Of a stretch of 6,424 nt of DNA, positions 1-6,367 are shown piece after piece. The DNA comes from Verrucomicrobiota bacterium (GTDB lineage Bacteria > Verrucomicrobiota > Verrucomicrobiia > Limisphaerales > UBA1096): positions 1 to 6,424 of the forward strand of contig DQOE01000408.1 in NCBI GenBank assembly GCA_015658765.1, read 5' to 3'. A program made the translations under genes and the position numbers. Under the pieces are notes generated by a model. It searched no databases, was not told the origin of the DNA, and saw only the letters and a list, made by a program, of their open reading frames with translations. Position 1 is the stretch's first letter; the number at the start of each line of letters is the position of its first letter.

Positions 1-315
1 GACTTCAGTAACAACGCCGTATTTATCCAAAGCCTAGCGCCAACCGTCTCGGTGATGAACAATGGCGTGACAAAGGGCTGTGGTGCGGCGTCCTTTGCCG
101 CCGTCAAGAGCGCCAGGGTCAAGGCGATGTATCAGCTCCATAAAAACCTGCGCGACGACATCGAAAATAACACGACGAACGAATTCATCGCCAACCTTAC
201 ACGAGACTGCGACGCGCATCACATCCACATGTCCGTCGCTCCCGACGGCAAACAGTACACCATCAGCATCCCCGACAAGGGCCACAGCCGCACTTACAAA
301 ACCCGAAGGAAATAA
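1..315 (+). CDS. C-terminal fragment of a probable MBL-fold (ComEC-like) metallohydrolase
   Basis: The frame is open from the first base of the window to the TAA at 313-315, so these 104 codons are the C-terminal end of a gene that starts upstream; the GTG/ATG pair at 52-57 lies inside the fragment and is probably not the true start. The stretch reading FSNNAVFIQSLAPTVSVMNNG resembles the last strand-helix part of secreted or cytoplasmic metallo-beta-lactamase-fold proteins related to the ComEC hydrolase domain, in which a histidine/aspartate metal ligand lies just before a 'SNN' segment and a later 'MNNG' follows. The metal-binding HxHxDH motif would be outside the window, so catalytic competence cannot be judged. 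The basic tail (SRTYKTRRK) looks like a natural end. It lies 33 bases before the desulfurase-family gene on the same strand. The family assignment rests on pattern memory only; that this is a real coding region is more certain than its function. Confidence 0.55.
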   Translation, partial: DFSNNAVFIQSLAPTVSVMNNGVTKGCGAASFAAVKSARVKAMYQLHKNLRDDIENNTTNEFIANLTRDCDAHHIHMSVAPDGKQYTISIPDKGHSRTYKTRRK

Positions 316-348
316 CCGCGACCACCGGCCAAGTGTAAGCCGGGCGAC

Positions 349-1506
349 ATGATTTACCTCGACCATCTCACGACCACGCCGCCGCTGACGGAGGTGGTCG
401 ATGCCATGCAGCCTTGGCTGCGCGGGCAGTTCGGCGCGCCGGCCTCGCTGCACAAGCTTGGCCTCGAGGCACGCGATGCCATCGACGCGGCGCGGGAGCG
501 CTTGGCCAAGCTGGTGAATGCCGCCGAGCCGGAGGAAATCATTTTCACCTCCAGCGGCACCGAGGCGATCAACCACGCGGTCAAGGGCGCCGCCTTGGCC
601 AACCGCCGGTTCGGCAGCCACATCGTCACCACCGGGATCGAGCATCCGGCTGTGCTTGGCTCCGTCGCCTGGCTTGAGAGCCAAGGCTTCAGCAGCACAA
701 GAGTCGGCGTCGATGGCCAGGGCCGGGTCGATCCCGATGCGATTGGGCGCGCGATGAACGACGAGACAATCCTCGTTTGCCTGCACCACGCAAACCTCGA
801 CCTTGGCACGGTGCAGCCGGTCGCCGAGGTGTCCGAACTCACCGGCGAACGCGGCATCCCGTTGTTCGTCGATGCCACCGCCAGCGGCGGCTGGCTGGCG
901 ACGGACGTGCAGCAACTCGGCGCTGATTTGCTGGCCTTGGCGCCGCACCGATTCTACGGGCCGAAAGGCGTGGGCGTGCTTTACAAAAAACGGCGTACGC
1001 GAGTGGAGAACCTCATCCACGGCGGCGTGCAGGAAAACGAGTTTCGCGCCGGAACAGAAAACGTGGCCGCGATCGCCGGTGCCGGTGTCGCCGCGGAACA
1101 CGCCGCCGCCGCGCTTGGCCAACGCGCCTCGCAAGCGGCCAAGCTGCAGGTGCGGCTGCTCGAGGGCATTGGCCAAGCCGTCGAGGGCGTTCACTTGAAC
1201 GGCCCCGAGCCGGGCGACGGACGGCTGCCGCACCAGCTCAGCCTCAGCACCGGGGGTGTCGAGGGCGAAGGCCAGGCGCTGATGCTCGACTTGCGGGGCG
1301 TCGCCATCGCCGCCGGGGCGGCTTGCACGACCCGGTCGATGCGCATGCCCCCCGCCCTGCGCGCCATCGGCCGCGACGCCGACTTGGCCAAGGGCACGAC
1401 GCTTTGGGGCATCGGCCGAGACACCACCGAGGCGGAGATCGACCGCGCGATCGAGTTGTTCGCGGAAGTCACTGCCAAGTTGCGCAGCATGTCGCCGGTG
1501 CAGTGA
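349..1506 (+). CDS. Cysteine desulfurase (NifS/IscS-like) family protein lacking the PLP lysine
   Basis: A 385-residue fold-type I aminotransferase-family protein of normal length for NifS/IscS. Landmarks in order: YLDHLTTTP (3-11, usually YLDNNATTP); SxHxxG-like segment near 33-38; TSSGTEAINHA (67-77, phosphate-binding loop); EHPAVL (98-103, with H99 the likely PLP-stacking histidine); HHANLDLGTVQP (146-157, usually VNNEIG); FVDATASGG (173-181, D175 being the pyridine-nitrogen aspartate, but A178 where Gln is usual); APHRFYGPKG (198-207); RAGTENVA (233-240); and AAGAACTT (321-328) with C326 matching the sulfur-carrying cysteine. In active enzymes the 'HK' of SxHK holds the Schiff-base lysine; here it is H200-R201 (CGA, 949-951). 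IscS-type enzymes make persulfide from cysteine for Fe-S clusters and thio-RNA. Without the lysine that chemistry is doubtful, so a scaffold, sulfur-relay or other role is possible. ATG at 349 puts the family's beta-strand motif right at the N-terminus; no clear Shine-Dalgarno site is seen. A ferredoxin gene follows after 79 bases. Confidence 0.9.
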   Translation: MIYLDHLTTTPPLTEVVDAMQPWLRGQFGAPASLHKLGLEARDAIDAARERLAKLVNAAEPEEIIFTSSGTEAINHAVKGAALANRRFGSHIVTTGIEHPAVLGSVAWLESQGFSSTRVGVDGQGRVDPDAIGRAMNDETILVCLHHANLDLGTVQPVAEVSELTGERGIPLFVDATASGGWLATDVQQLGADLLALAPHRFYGPKGVGVLYKKRRTRVENLIHGGVQENEFRAGTENVAAIAGAGVAAEHAAAALGQRASQAAKLQVRLLEGIGQAVEGVHLNGPEPGDGRLPHQLSLSTGGVEGEGQALMLDLRGVAIAAGAACTTRSMRMPPALRAIGRDADLAKGTTLWGIGRDTTEAEIDRAIELFAEVTAKLRSMSPVQ

Positions 1507-1585
1507 TTTATCGGCGGAGTGGGCGAAGTCGCTTGAACCCCGACTGCGTACCGTGGTAAGCAGAGCGCGCGTAACTTATCGCGAC

Positions 1586-1822
1586 ATGGCTGAAATCGAA
1601 GACAAATACGAGGACAATGTCACCGGCAAATTTTTTGTGGATGAACAGTGCATCGACTGTGATCTCTGCCGCGAGACTGCACCATCCTGCTTCACCCGCA
1701 ACGACGACGGGGGATATTCCTTCGTCCACAAACAACCCGACAACGAGGAGGAGGAGGTACAGTGCCGGGAGGCGATGGAAGGCTGCCCGGTGGAAGCCAT
1801 CGGCGACAACGGCCCTGGCTAA
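1586..1822 (+). CDS. Small acidic [4Fe-4S] ferredoxin
   Basis: A 78-residue soluble electron carrier. The cluster motif is C22-x2-C25-x2-C28 near the N-terminal third and C67-P68 in GCPVEAI close to the C-terminus, the usual four ligands of a single [4Fe-4S] cluster. The residues after C28 read RETAP, so the cysteine that would begin a second cluster is replaced by alanine, which supports a one-cluster protein. Two further cysteines, C35 and C60, are not needed for the cluster. The protein is strongly acidic (21 Asp/Glu against 6 Lys/Arg), including an E54-E57 run, typical of ferredoxins that dock to oxidoreductases. I chose the ATG at 1586; an in-frame GTG at 1553 would add 11 residues that do not look like ferredoxin sequence. 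Neither start has a clear ribosome-binding site. It could serve the 2-oxoacid:ferredoxin oxidoreductase encoded further right, which has no ferredoxin domain, or the neighbouring desulfurase-family protein; both links are inference. Confidence 0.9.
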   Translation: MAEIEDKYEDNVTGKFFVDEQCIDCDLCRETAPSCFTRNDDGGYSFVHKQPDNEEEEVQCREAMEGCPVEAIGDNGPG

Positions 1823-1838
1823 CTCTTCACTCCGTTTT

Positions 1839-3110
1839 TCAGCCGGTCTTTTGCAACCGGCGTCGCAGCATCTCCAATGCCTGATGCACCGTGGCGTGCT
1901 TGAACGTCTCGCGGTCGTACGGGTGGAATTTTCGAATCGCCAGCGGCCGGCTGCCTTTCGAGGTCAAGCCCAGCCAGACGGTGCCGACCGGCTTGTCCGC
2001 CGTGCCACCGTCCGGCCCGGCGATGCCGGTGACGGAGAGGGCATGGTCAGCCCCGCTCACCGCGAGAGCGCCCTCGGCCATCTCGACGGCCACCTCTTTG
2101 CTCACCGCGCCGTGCTGCGCCAGGGTTGACTCGTTCACGCCGAGCAGTATTTGCTTCATCTCGTTGCTGTACGTCAGCATGCCGCCGGCGAAGATGGCTG
2201 ACGCACCGGGCACGTTGGTGATGTGGTGCCCGAGCAAACCGCCGGTGCACGACTCGGCGACGGCCAAGGTCTCGCCGGTGGCGATCAGGCGCCCAACCAC
2301 CACCTGCTCAATCGTCTCGTCGTCGGTGCCGTAGATTTGCTTGTCGATCGCCGCGCGGATCGTTGCCTCAGCCTCGGCGATGAGGGCCGGCATTTCCGGG
2401 CCACTCCCACTGAGCCGGATGTCCACCTGCCCGGTGCGGGCGCAAAAACCCAGGTCAAGCCCGCGATCCATCAGCGGCTTGAGTTGCCCAAGCAGCATCT
2501 CCTCAACCGTTGACTCGCCGATGCCGAGGCTGCGAAGTGTCCGGCAATGAAATGCCTGCTCCAGCGGCAGGTGTTTTTTAATGAACGGCAGCGCCTGGTC
2601 GTCGACCATCGGACGCAACTCGCGCGGTGGCCCCGGCAGCATCAGCAGCCAAGCCGGTTTGCCGCTTTCGTGAAACGTGTTCGGCGACACCTCGATGGCC
2701 AAGCCGGGGGCGGTGCCGTGTTCGTTGGGAAACACCACCGCGCCTTTTGGCACCTGCGCCTGCACCAGCACCGACTCCGGCATGGGGCGGTTGCGTCGCT
2801 CGAAGAAGCTCTCGATATGCGAGGCGATCGAGTCGTCCCGGCAAAGCGGCCGGGCCAGCATGTCGGCGATCATCCCGCGCGTGATGTCGTCGGACGTCGG
2901 GCCAAGTCCGCCGGTGGTAATGACGAGCCCGGCACGGCCAAGCGCGGTTTGCACCGCCTCACGGATCGCTTGGCCGTTGTCCGGCACGGTGACCTGACGG
3001 GAGAGGGTGTGGCCGCTGTCGGCAAGACGTTGGCCAAGCCACTGTTGATGGGTGTTGAGCACGCGGCCAAGCAACAGCTCGGTGCCGGTGGTGATGAGTT
3101 CGATCTCCAT
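1839..3110 (-). CDS. cinA: CinA family nicotinamide-nucleotide amidohydrolase / ADP-ribose pyrophosphatase
   Basis: A 423-residue two-domain CinA of the usual length. The N-terminal molybdopterin-binding-like (COG1058) domain shows TGTELLLG (8-15), TTGGLGPTSDD (65-75), GTAPG (132-136) and LPGPPRE (158-164). A linker domain covers about 170-255. The C-terminal PncC domain (about 265-420) shows AESCTGG (285-291, with S287 the expected catalytic serine), GGMLTYSNEMK (309-319), HGAVS (333-337) and TGIAGPDGGT (361-370). In studied members the N-terminal domain hydrolyses ADP-ribose and the C-terminal domain deamidates NMN back to nicotinate mononucleotide, recycling pyridine nucleotides in the cytoplasm; the name comes from competence induction in Gram-positive bacteria, which is not implied here. 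All motifs are intact. The ATG at 3108-3110 is preceded by GGGAG at 3115-3119, the clearest ribosome-binding site in the window. The gene converges on the ferredoxin gene with 16 bases between stops and diverges from the rhodanese gene. Confidence 0.96.
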   Translation of the reverse strand: MEIELITTGTELLLGRVLNTHQQWLGQRLADSGHTLSRQVTVPDNGQAIREAVQTALGRAGLVITTGGLGPTSDDITRGMIADMLARPLCRDDSIASHIESFFERRNRPMPESVLVQAQVPKGAVVFPNEHGTAPGLAIEVSPNTFHESGKPAWLLMLPGPPRELRPMVDDQALPFIKKHLPLEQAFHCRTLRSLGIGESTVEEMLLGQLKPLMDRGLDLGFCARTGQVDIRLSGSGPEMPALIAEAEATIRAAIDKQIYGTDDETIEQVVVGRLIATGETLAVAESCTGGLLGHHITNVPGASAIFAGGMLTYSNEMKQILLGVNESTLAQHGAVSKEVAVEMAEGALAVSGADHALSVTGIAGPDGGTADKPVGTVWLGLTSKGSRPLAIRKFHPYDRETFKHATVHQALEMLRRRLQKTG

Positions 3111-3213
3111 CTAGCTCCCGCCAATATCGGGGCAAGTCGCCGGCAAGGGCAAGCTTGGCCAAGCGCTTGGCCTGTGGTTGACCCCGGCCAAACGCATGCG
3201 CATTCTGCCGCCC
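3111..3213. promoter_or_regulatory. Divergent intergenic region between cinA and the rhodanese gene
   Basis: About 100 bases separate the divergent starts of cinA and the rhodanese gene, so both promoters most likely lie here. I cannot point to convincing -35/-10 boxes. It holds the cinA ribosome-binding site (GGGAG, 3115-3119) and a perfect 12-base palindrome GCTTGGCCAAGC (3153-3164) followed at once by a second half, GCTTGGCC (3165-3172). A symmetric site in a divergent promoter could be an operator, but the same palindrome core recurs inside genes, which argues for a general genomic motif instead. If the rhodanese starts at the TTG (3178) or ATG (3196), the region is shorter. Confidence 0.35.
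3153..3164. repeat. Intergenic copy of the TTGGCCAA palindrome
   Basis: This is a perfect 12-base palindrome, GCTTGGCCAAGC, in the cinA/rhodanese divergent gap, directly followed by GCTTGGCC at 3165-3172. It is one of eight TTGGCCAA copies in the window and one of four that extend to the decamer CTTGGCCAAG. Confidence 0.6.
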
Positions 3214-3588
3214 ATGCAACATTCTCCCGGTTTTCTGGCGGTGGTGGATGAAGCGCGGACGCGAGTCAACGAGGTCGACCTCGATCAGGCTCGCGAACGC
3301 CTGGCCAACAACCCCGATGCCATCCTGATGGATGTCCGCGAAGACAGGGAATGGATGACCAGCCACGCGGCGGATGCCGTTCACTTGGGCAAGGGAATCC
3401 TCGAGCGCGACATCGAGTCGGCGGTGCCGGACAAGGGCGCTGAGGTGATCATGTATTGCGGCGGGGGCTTTCGCTCGGTGCTGACGGCGGAGGTGGCGCA
3501 GCGGATGGGCTACACGAATGTCCACTCGCTCATCGGCGGCTACAAGGCGCTCGTGAATGCCGGTTGGGAAATGGAAGGCGGGGAATGA
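3214..3588 (+). CDS. Single-domain rhodanese-like sulfurtransferase
   Basis: A 124-residue single rhodanese domain when started at the ATG at 3214. Visible features: LMDVRE (38-43), the conserved Asp-Val-Arg strand end of rhodaneses; HAADAVHLGKG (51-61), the usual 'I/AxGAxHL' region; and MYCGGGFRS (80-88), where C82 is the persulfide-forming cysteine at the head of a six-residue active-site loop, CGGGFR. The C-terminal GYTNVHSLIGGYKALVNAGW (99-118) is the typical closing helix-strand block. Such proteins carry sulfane sulfur as a cysteine persulfide in the cytoplasm and pass it to acceptors or cyanide; no signal peptide or membrane segment is seen. Longer in-frame starts exist (ATG 3196, TTG 3178), but the 'SPGFL' N-terminus after 3214 looks like the family start, and none of the three has a clear ribosome-binding site. 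It diverges from cinA and converges on korB. The physiological sulfur donor and acceptor are unknown. Confidence 0.92.
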   Translation: MQHSPGFLAVVDEARTRVNEVDLDQARERLANNPDAILMDVREDREWMTSHAADAVHLGKGILERDIESAVPDKGAEVIMYCGGGFRSVLTAEVAQRMGYTNVHSLIGGYKALVNAGWEMEGGE

Positions 3589-3596
3589 CACACCGG

Positions 3597-3610
3597 CGCT
3601 TGGCCAAGCG
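3597..3610. repeat. 14-base palindrome in the rhodanese/korB convergent gap; possible weak bidirectional terminator
   Basis: CGCTTGGCCAAGCG is a perfect palindrome filling most of the 22-base gap between the convergent stops of the rhodanese gene and korB. In RNA it could form a short hairpin: five bases of stem around a GGCC loop, lengthened to about seven by a G-U and a G-C pair (3595-3612). The position suits a bidirectional terminator, but no T-tract follows on either strand, so intrinsic termination would be weak. It also belongs to the dispersed TTGGCCAA family, so its presence may have nothing to do with termination. Confidence 0.45.
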
Positions 3611-4528
3611 TCACTTCATCCGGTTGAAGGTCGCCTGGAGAACGTCCGAGTCCGGCTTGCCTTTGAACTTGCTCTGGGCAGCATCGATGACGCCGGCCTC
3701 GAGCGCGTTCTTGGTCGGTCGCTGAATCTGGTAGAAGATGCCGAACCGGCCCGGGAAATCCTCGCCAGCCACGGCGTACGCTGCCGCCTCGTCGGTGGGG
3801 TCGTGATCCTCCGGCATGAGCTTGAACTCGCCTCCCTTGCGGGGATTGGAGGAGTCGAATGCGCCCGCGAAAAACTCGGTGCACTCGCTCAGGCACTCGA
3901 TGAAACTGAAGCCGTCGTGATCCATCGCGGCGTCCATCATCTCGAACAGGTGCTTGGGATTGGTGTGCGAGGTGCGAGCCACAAACGTCGCCCCGGCCGC
4001 GATGGCGAGCTTCATCGGGTTGATCGGCTGGTCGAACGCGCCCCAATTGTCGGTCTTGCTCTTGAAGCCGATCGGCGAGGTCGGCGAGGTTTGTTTCTTG
4101 GTCAGGCCGTAGACGAAATTGTCCATGACCACGTAGGTCATCTTGACGTTTTTGCGTGCGGTGTGGACGAAGTGGTTGCCGCCGATGGAGAAGGCGTCGC
4201 CGTCGCCGCCGAAGGTGAACACGTGCAGATCGGGCCGCGAGAGGGAGAGTCCGCTGGCGAAGGACAAGGCGCGACCATGAATGTAGTGCACGCCGTGCGC
4301 CTGCACAAAGTACGGGAACCGGCTTGAGCAGCCGATGCCGGCCACGGTGGTCACGTTCTCGTGGGGGATGTTCCGCTTCTGGATCAGCTTGTAGTAGATG
4401 GAGAGCACGGAAAAATCACCACAGCCCGGACACCAGGTCGGGTTATCGGCGGTGATCTCTTTTTTGGTCACCGGTTGGCGTTCCCCGGCGTCCTGAGGGG
4501 GGTGCTCCATTGTTGCGCTGTCACTCAT
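3611..4528 (-). CDS. korB: 2-oxoacid:ferredoxin oxidoreductase, beta subunit (probably 2-oxoglutarate)
   Basis: A 305-residue thiamine-diphosphate-binding beta subunit. TWCPGCGDFSVL (31-42) gives cluster ligands C33 and C36; GIGCSSR (64-70) gives C67; and LSECTEF (213-219) gives C216, which lines up with the fourth ligand ('LSPC') of studied family members. These should hold the [4Fe-4S] cluster next to the cofactor. GGDGDAFSIGG (107-117) and MDN (135-137) are the Mg-ThDP motif, followed by YGLTKKQTSPTS (140-151), the family's characteristic loop. The enzyme converts a 2-oxoacid and CoA to acyl-CoA, CO2 and reduced ferredoxin, or the reverse. The two-subunit architecture and this loop favour 2-oxoglutarate, but pyruvate or branched-chain acids cannot be excluded. 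The N-terminal 20 residues are polar and variable. It follows korA after 15 bases and is surely cotranscribed. The start is the ATG at 4528; a second ATG at 4510 is possible and neither has a clear Shine-Dalgarno site. Confidence 0.95.
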   Translation of the reverse strand: MSDSATMEHPPQDAGERQPVTKKEITADNPTWCPGCGDFSVLSIYYKLIQKRNIPHENVTTVAGIGCSSRFPYFVQAHGVHYIHGRALSFASGLSLSRPDLHVFTFGGDGDAFSIGGNHFVHTARKNVKMTYVVMDNFVYGLTKKQTSPTSPIGFKSKTDNWGAFDQPINPMKLAIAAGATFVARTSHTNPKHLFEMMDAAMDHDGFSFIECLSECTEFFAGAFDSSNPRKGGEFKLMPEDHDPTDEAAAYAVAGEDFPGRFGIFYQIQRPTKNALEAGVIDAAQSKFKGKPDSDVLQATFNRMK

Positions 4529-4543
4529 CTTGTTTAAGTTGTA

Positions 4544-6367
4544 TCAGGCCGTGGCTACTTCTTCTTCCAGACGCGCTTTGACGCGCTCGATGATCTCCGA
4601 AACTTTCCAACGGCGGGCGGCGGTCTTGTTGATGCCCTTGATGCGCGCATCGGCATACCGGGCGCGGAGCACGCCGGCCAACTGGCCGTAGCCGTAGACG
4701 CCGCCGTCGTTCATCTCGACAATATAGACCGACTTGAACCGCGGAAGAATGTCCTCCAAGCCGGTCGGCAACGGGTTGATGTGCTTGATGTGCAGCGAGG
4801 ACAAGGTGTAGCCCTCGTTACTGAGTTGTTCCACCGCCTCGAGGAGAGGCCCCTTGGTCGACCCCCAGCCCACCAACAGCACATCGCCGGAGTCCGCCCC
4901 GCACACCTCCGGGGTGGGCAACGTATCCGCAAGTGTCTTGAGCTTGTTGCGGCGTTTTTTTGTCATGTTGATGTGGTTCACCGCATCCCCGCTGGGATGA
5001 CCCGATTCGTCATGCTCCAGGCCGGTCACCACGGGATAGCGGCCATCCTCGATCCGCGTGCCGGGAGCCCGGTGTTGGCTGAGTCCGTCTCCGGATGACA
5101 AGTCATACGGCTTGTGAGACGGCACAGGGCTCAAGTCCAGCTTCACCTCCTTGCAAATCTTTTTCAGATCCGGCTCCTTGAACGCCTCGATCCGGGTGGC
5201 TATGGCCTGATCGCTGAGCAAGAACACGGGGACACTGTATTTGCGGGCAATATTCACCGCCTCGATGGCGGTGTAAAAACAATCCTCCACATCGGAGGCA
5301 GCCAGCACGACACGGGGCGAGTCGCCGTGGCCACCGTAACAGGCGATATTGAGATCGGACTGCTCGACATCGGTCGGCAACCCGGTGGAGGGCCCGCCAC
5401 GCTGTACGTCGATAATCACCAGCGGCATCTCCGCCATGATCGCCCAGCCGATGGCCTCGATCTTCAGCGAGATGCCCGGGCCGCTCGAGCCGGTGACCGC
5501 CACGTGCCCGCCGTAGCTTGCGCCAATCGCCATCGAGACGGAGGCAATCTCATCCTCGCACTGGATGAATGACCCGCCGTACTTGGGCAACTCACGCCGA
5601 AGCAGCTCCATGATGTCCGACCACGGCGTGATCGGGTAACCGGCACCAAAACGAACCCCGGCAGCGATCAACCCGTAGCCGATCGCCTCGTTGCCGGACA
5701 TCACCACTTGGTTGGAACGATCCGCCCCGCCCTTGGCCAGGCGAAACAGGTTGCTGATGTCGTCGCCCTGGTAACGATAACCGGCTTGAAAAGCGTCCAT
5801 CGCGATTTTCGTGACGCTCTCGCCCTTGGCACTAAACCGCTCGTTGATCAGCCGCTCGAGTTTCGTCGTATTAAGGCTGAACATCCGGCCGATCAAGCCA
5901 AGCGCATAGATGTTCTTGCCCTTGTCACGGCCAGTGCCGCCGATCGCCTCAACCGTCAGGCTGGAGATGGCGATGCCGATGTGCCGGTAGTCGGTCAGGC
6001 ACTCCTCACGCGGTTCCACATGGTCGCTGTCATAAACCATAACGCCCCCCTTGCGGAGGTTCTTGATGTGACCGTCGTAGGAATGCTGGTAGAACGCAAA
6101 CAGCACGTCGGCTTTGTCGCCCGGGCTGAGCACCTCACCGGAGCCAAGGCGCACCTGAAAAATGGACGGCCCACCGGCGATGGTCGATGGGATCGTCATC
6201 ATCGTCATGACATCCCGCTCGCTCCGCCCGGCCAAGCGCGCCAGGAACCCGCCGATGGACTGGATGCCGTCCTGGGAGTTGCCAGCGATGCGTATGGTCG
6301 CCTCAGAAATATTGGAGGGTTGGGAGTTGCTCCCATTGTTGGCCTCCGAAACAGTTGTCTCGCTCAT
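4544..6367 (-). CDS. korA: 2-oxoacid:ferredoxin oxidoreductase, fused gamma-alpha subunit (probably 2-oxoglutarate)
   Basis: A 607-residue subunit from the ATG at 6367, of the fused type in which the gamma domain precedes the alpha domains. The gamma domain (about 24-195) begins IRIAGNSQDGIQSIGG and contains TIAGGPSIFQVRLG (62-75). The alpha N-terminal domain carries GNEAIGYGLIAAG (225-237), GYPITPWSDIME (243-254), QCEDEIASVSMAIGAS (269-284), TGSSGPG (292-298) and QRGGPSTGLPTDVEQSD (322-338), all typical of the ThDP-pyrimidine and substrate side of the active site. The C-terminal domain II starts near GDVLLVGWGSTKGP (494-507). The protein works as a cytoplasmic complex with KorB; it has no ferredoxin domain, so a separate ferredoxin is needed. 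It is the first gene of the two-gene operon. A TTG at 6394 would add nine residues and has a G-rich stretch just upstream, but the polar MSET start at 6367 is preferred. The bases before it (about 6371-6387) are unusually AT-rich for this window, which could mark a promoter or an unstructured leader. Confidence 0.95.
   Translation of the reverse strand: MSETTVSEANNGSNSQPSNISEATIRIAGNSQDGIQSIGGFLARLAGRSERDVMTMMTIPSTIAGGPSIFQVRLGSGEVLSPGDKADVLFAFYQHSYDGHIKNLRKGGVMVYDSDHVEPREECLTDYRHIGIAISSLTVEAIGGTGRDKGKNIYALGLIGRMFSLNTTKLERLINERFSAKGESVTKIAMDAFQAGYRYQGDDISNLFRLAKGGADRSNQVVMSGNEAIGYGLIAAGVRFGAGYPITPWSDIMELLRRELPKYGGSFIQCEDEIASVSMAIGASYGGHVAVTGSSGPGISLKIEAIGWAIMAEMPLVIIDVQRGGPSTGLPTDVEQSDLNIACYGGHGDSPRVVLAASDVEDCFYTAIEAVNIARKYSVPVFLLSDQAIATRIEAFKEPDLKKICKEVKLDLSPVPSHKPYDLSSGDGLSQHRAPGTRIEDGRYPVVTGLEHDESGHPSGDAVNHINMTKKRRNKLKTLADTLPTPEVCGADSGDVLLVGWGSTKGPLLEAVEQLSNEGYTLSSLHIKHINPLPTGLEDILPRFKSVYIVEMNDGGVYGYGQLAGVLRARYADARIKGINKTAARRWKVSEIIERVKARLEEEVATA

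Larger units (their letters stand above)
501..3607. repeat. Dispersed family of eight TTGGCCAA palindromes
   Basis: Exact TTGGCCAA occurs at 502-509, 595-602, 1115-1122, 1169-1176, 1384-1391, 3030-3037, 3155-3162 and 3600-3607. Four of these extend to CTTGGCCAAG (501, 1383, 3154, 3599). Five copies are in the desulfurase-family gene, one in cinA and two in intergenic gaps. In coding copies the octamer is read in two frames: as Leu-Ala-Lys/Asn (502, 595, 1384) and as Leu/Ile-Gly-Gln (1115, 1169, 3030 on the minus strand). None is present in korAB (3611-6367). The span given is that of the family, not of a single element. Confidence 0.6.

Noticed and set aside
34..1233. A 399-codon open frame on the minus strand
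   Set aside because: It lies antisense to the MBL-fold end and the desulfurase-family gene, whose proteins show clear family motifs. Its translation is low in complexity, rich in Arg, Gly and Ala, and shows no recognisable domain; such frames are common opposite GC-rich genes.
1533..1577. Possible promoter before the ferredoxin gene (TTGAAC at 1533-1538)
   Set aside because: No acceptable -10 box lies at a suitable distance (TGGTAA only at 15 bases), so it was not called. The ferredoxin may be cotranscribed with the upstream gene.
1842..1861. Inverted repeat GCCGGT / ACCGGC with an 8-base loop at the 3' end of cinA, near the ferredoxin/cinA convergent junction
   Set aside because: The stem is only six pairs, it lies inside the cinA coding region, and neither strand has a T-tract after it, so there is too little to call a terminator.
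2547..3251. A 234-codon open frame on the + strand
   Set aside because: It runs antisense through cinA, across the divergent intergenic region and into the rhodanese gene; it has no motif and conflicts with well-supported genes.
3557..4327. A 256-codon open frame on the + strand
   Set aside because: It is antisense to korB, which has all its cofactor motifs; the + strand translation has no recognisable domain.
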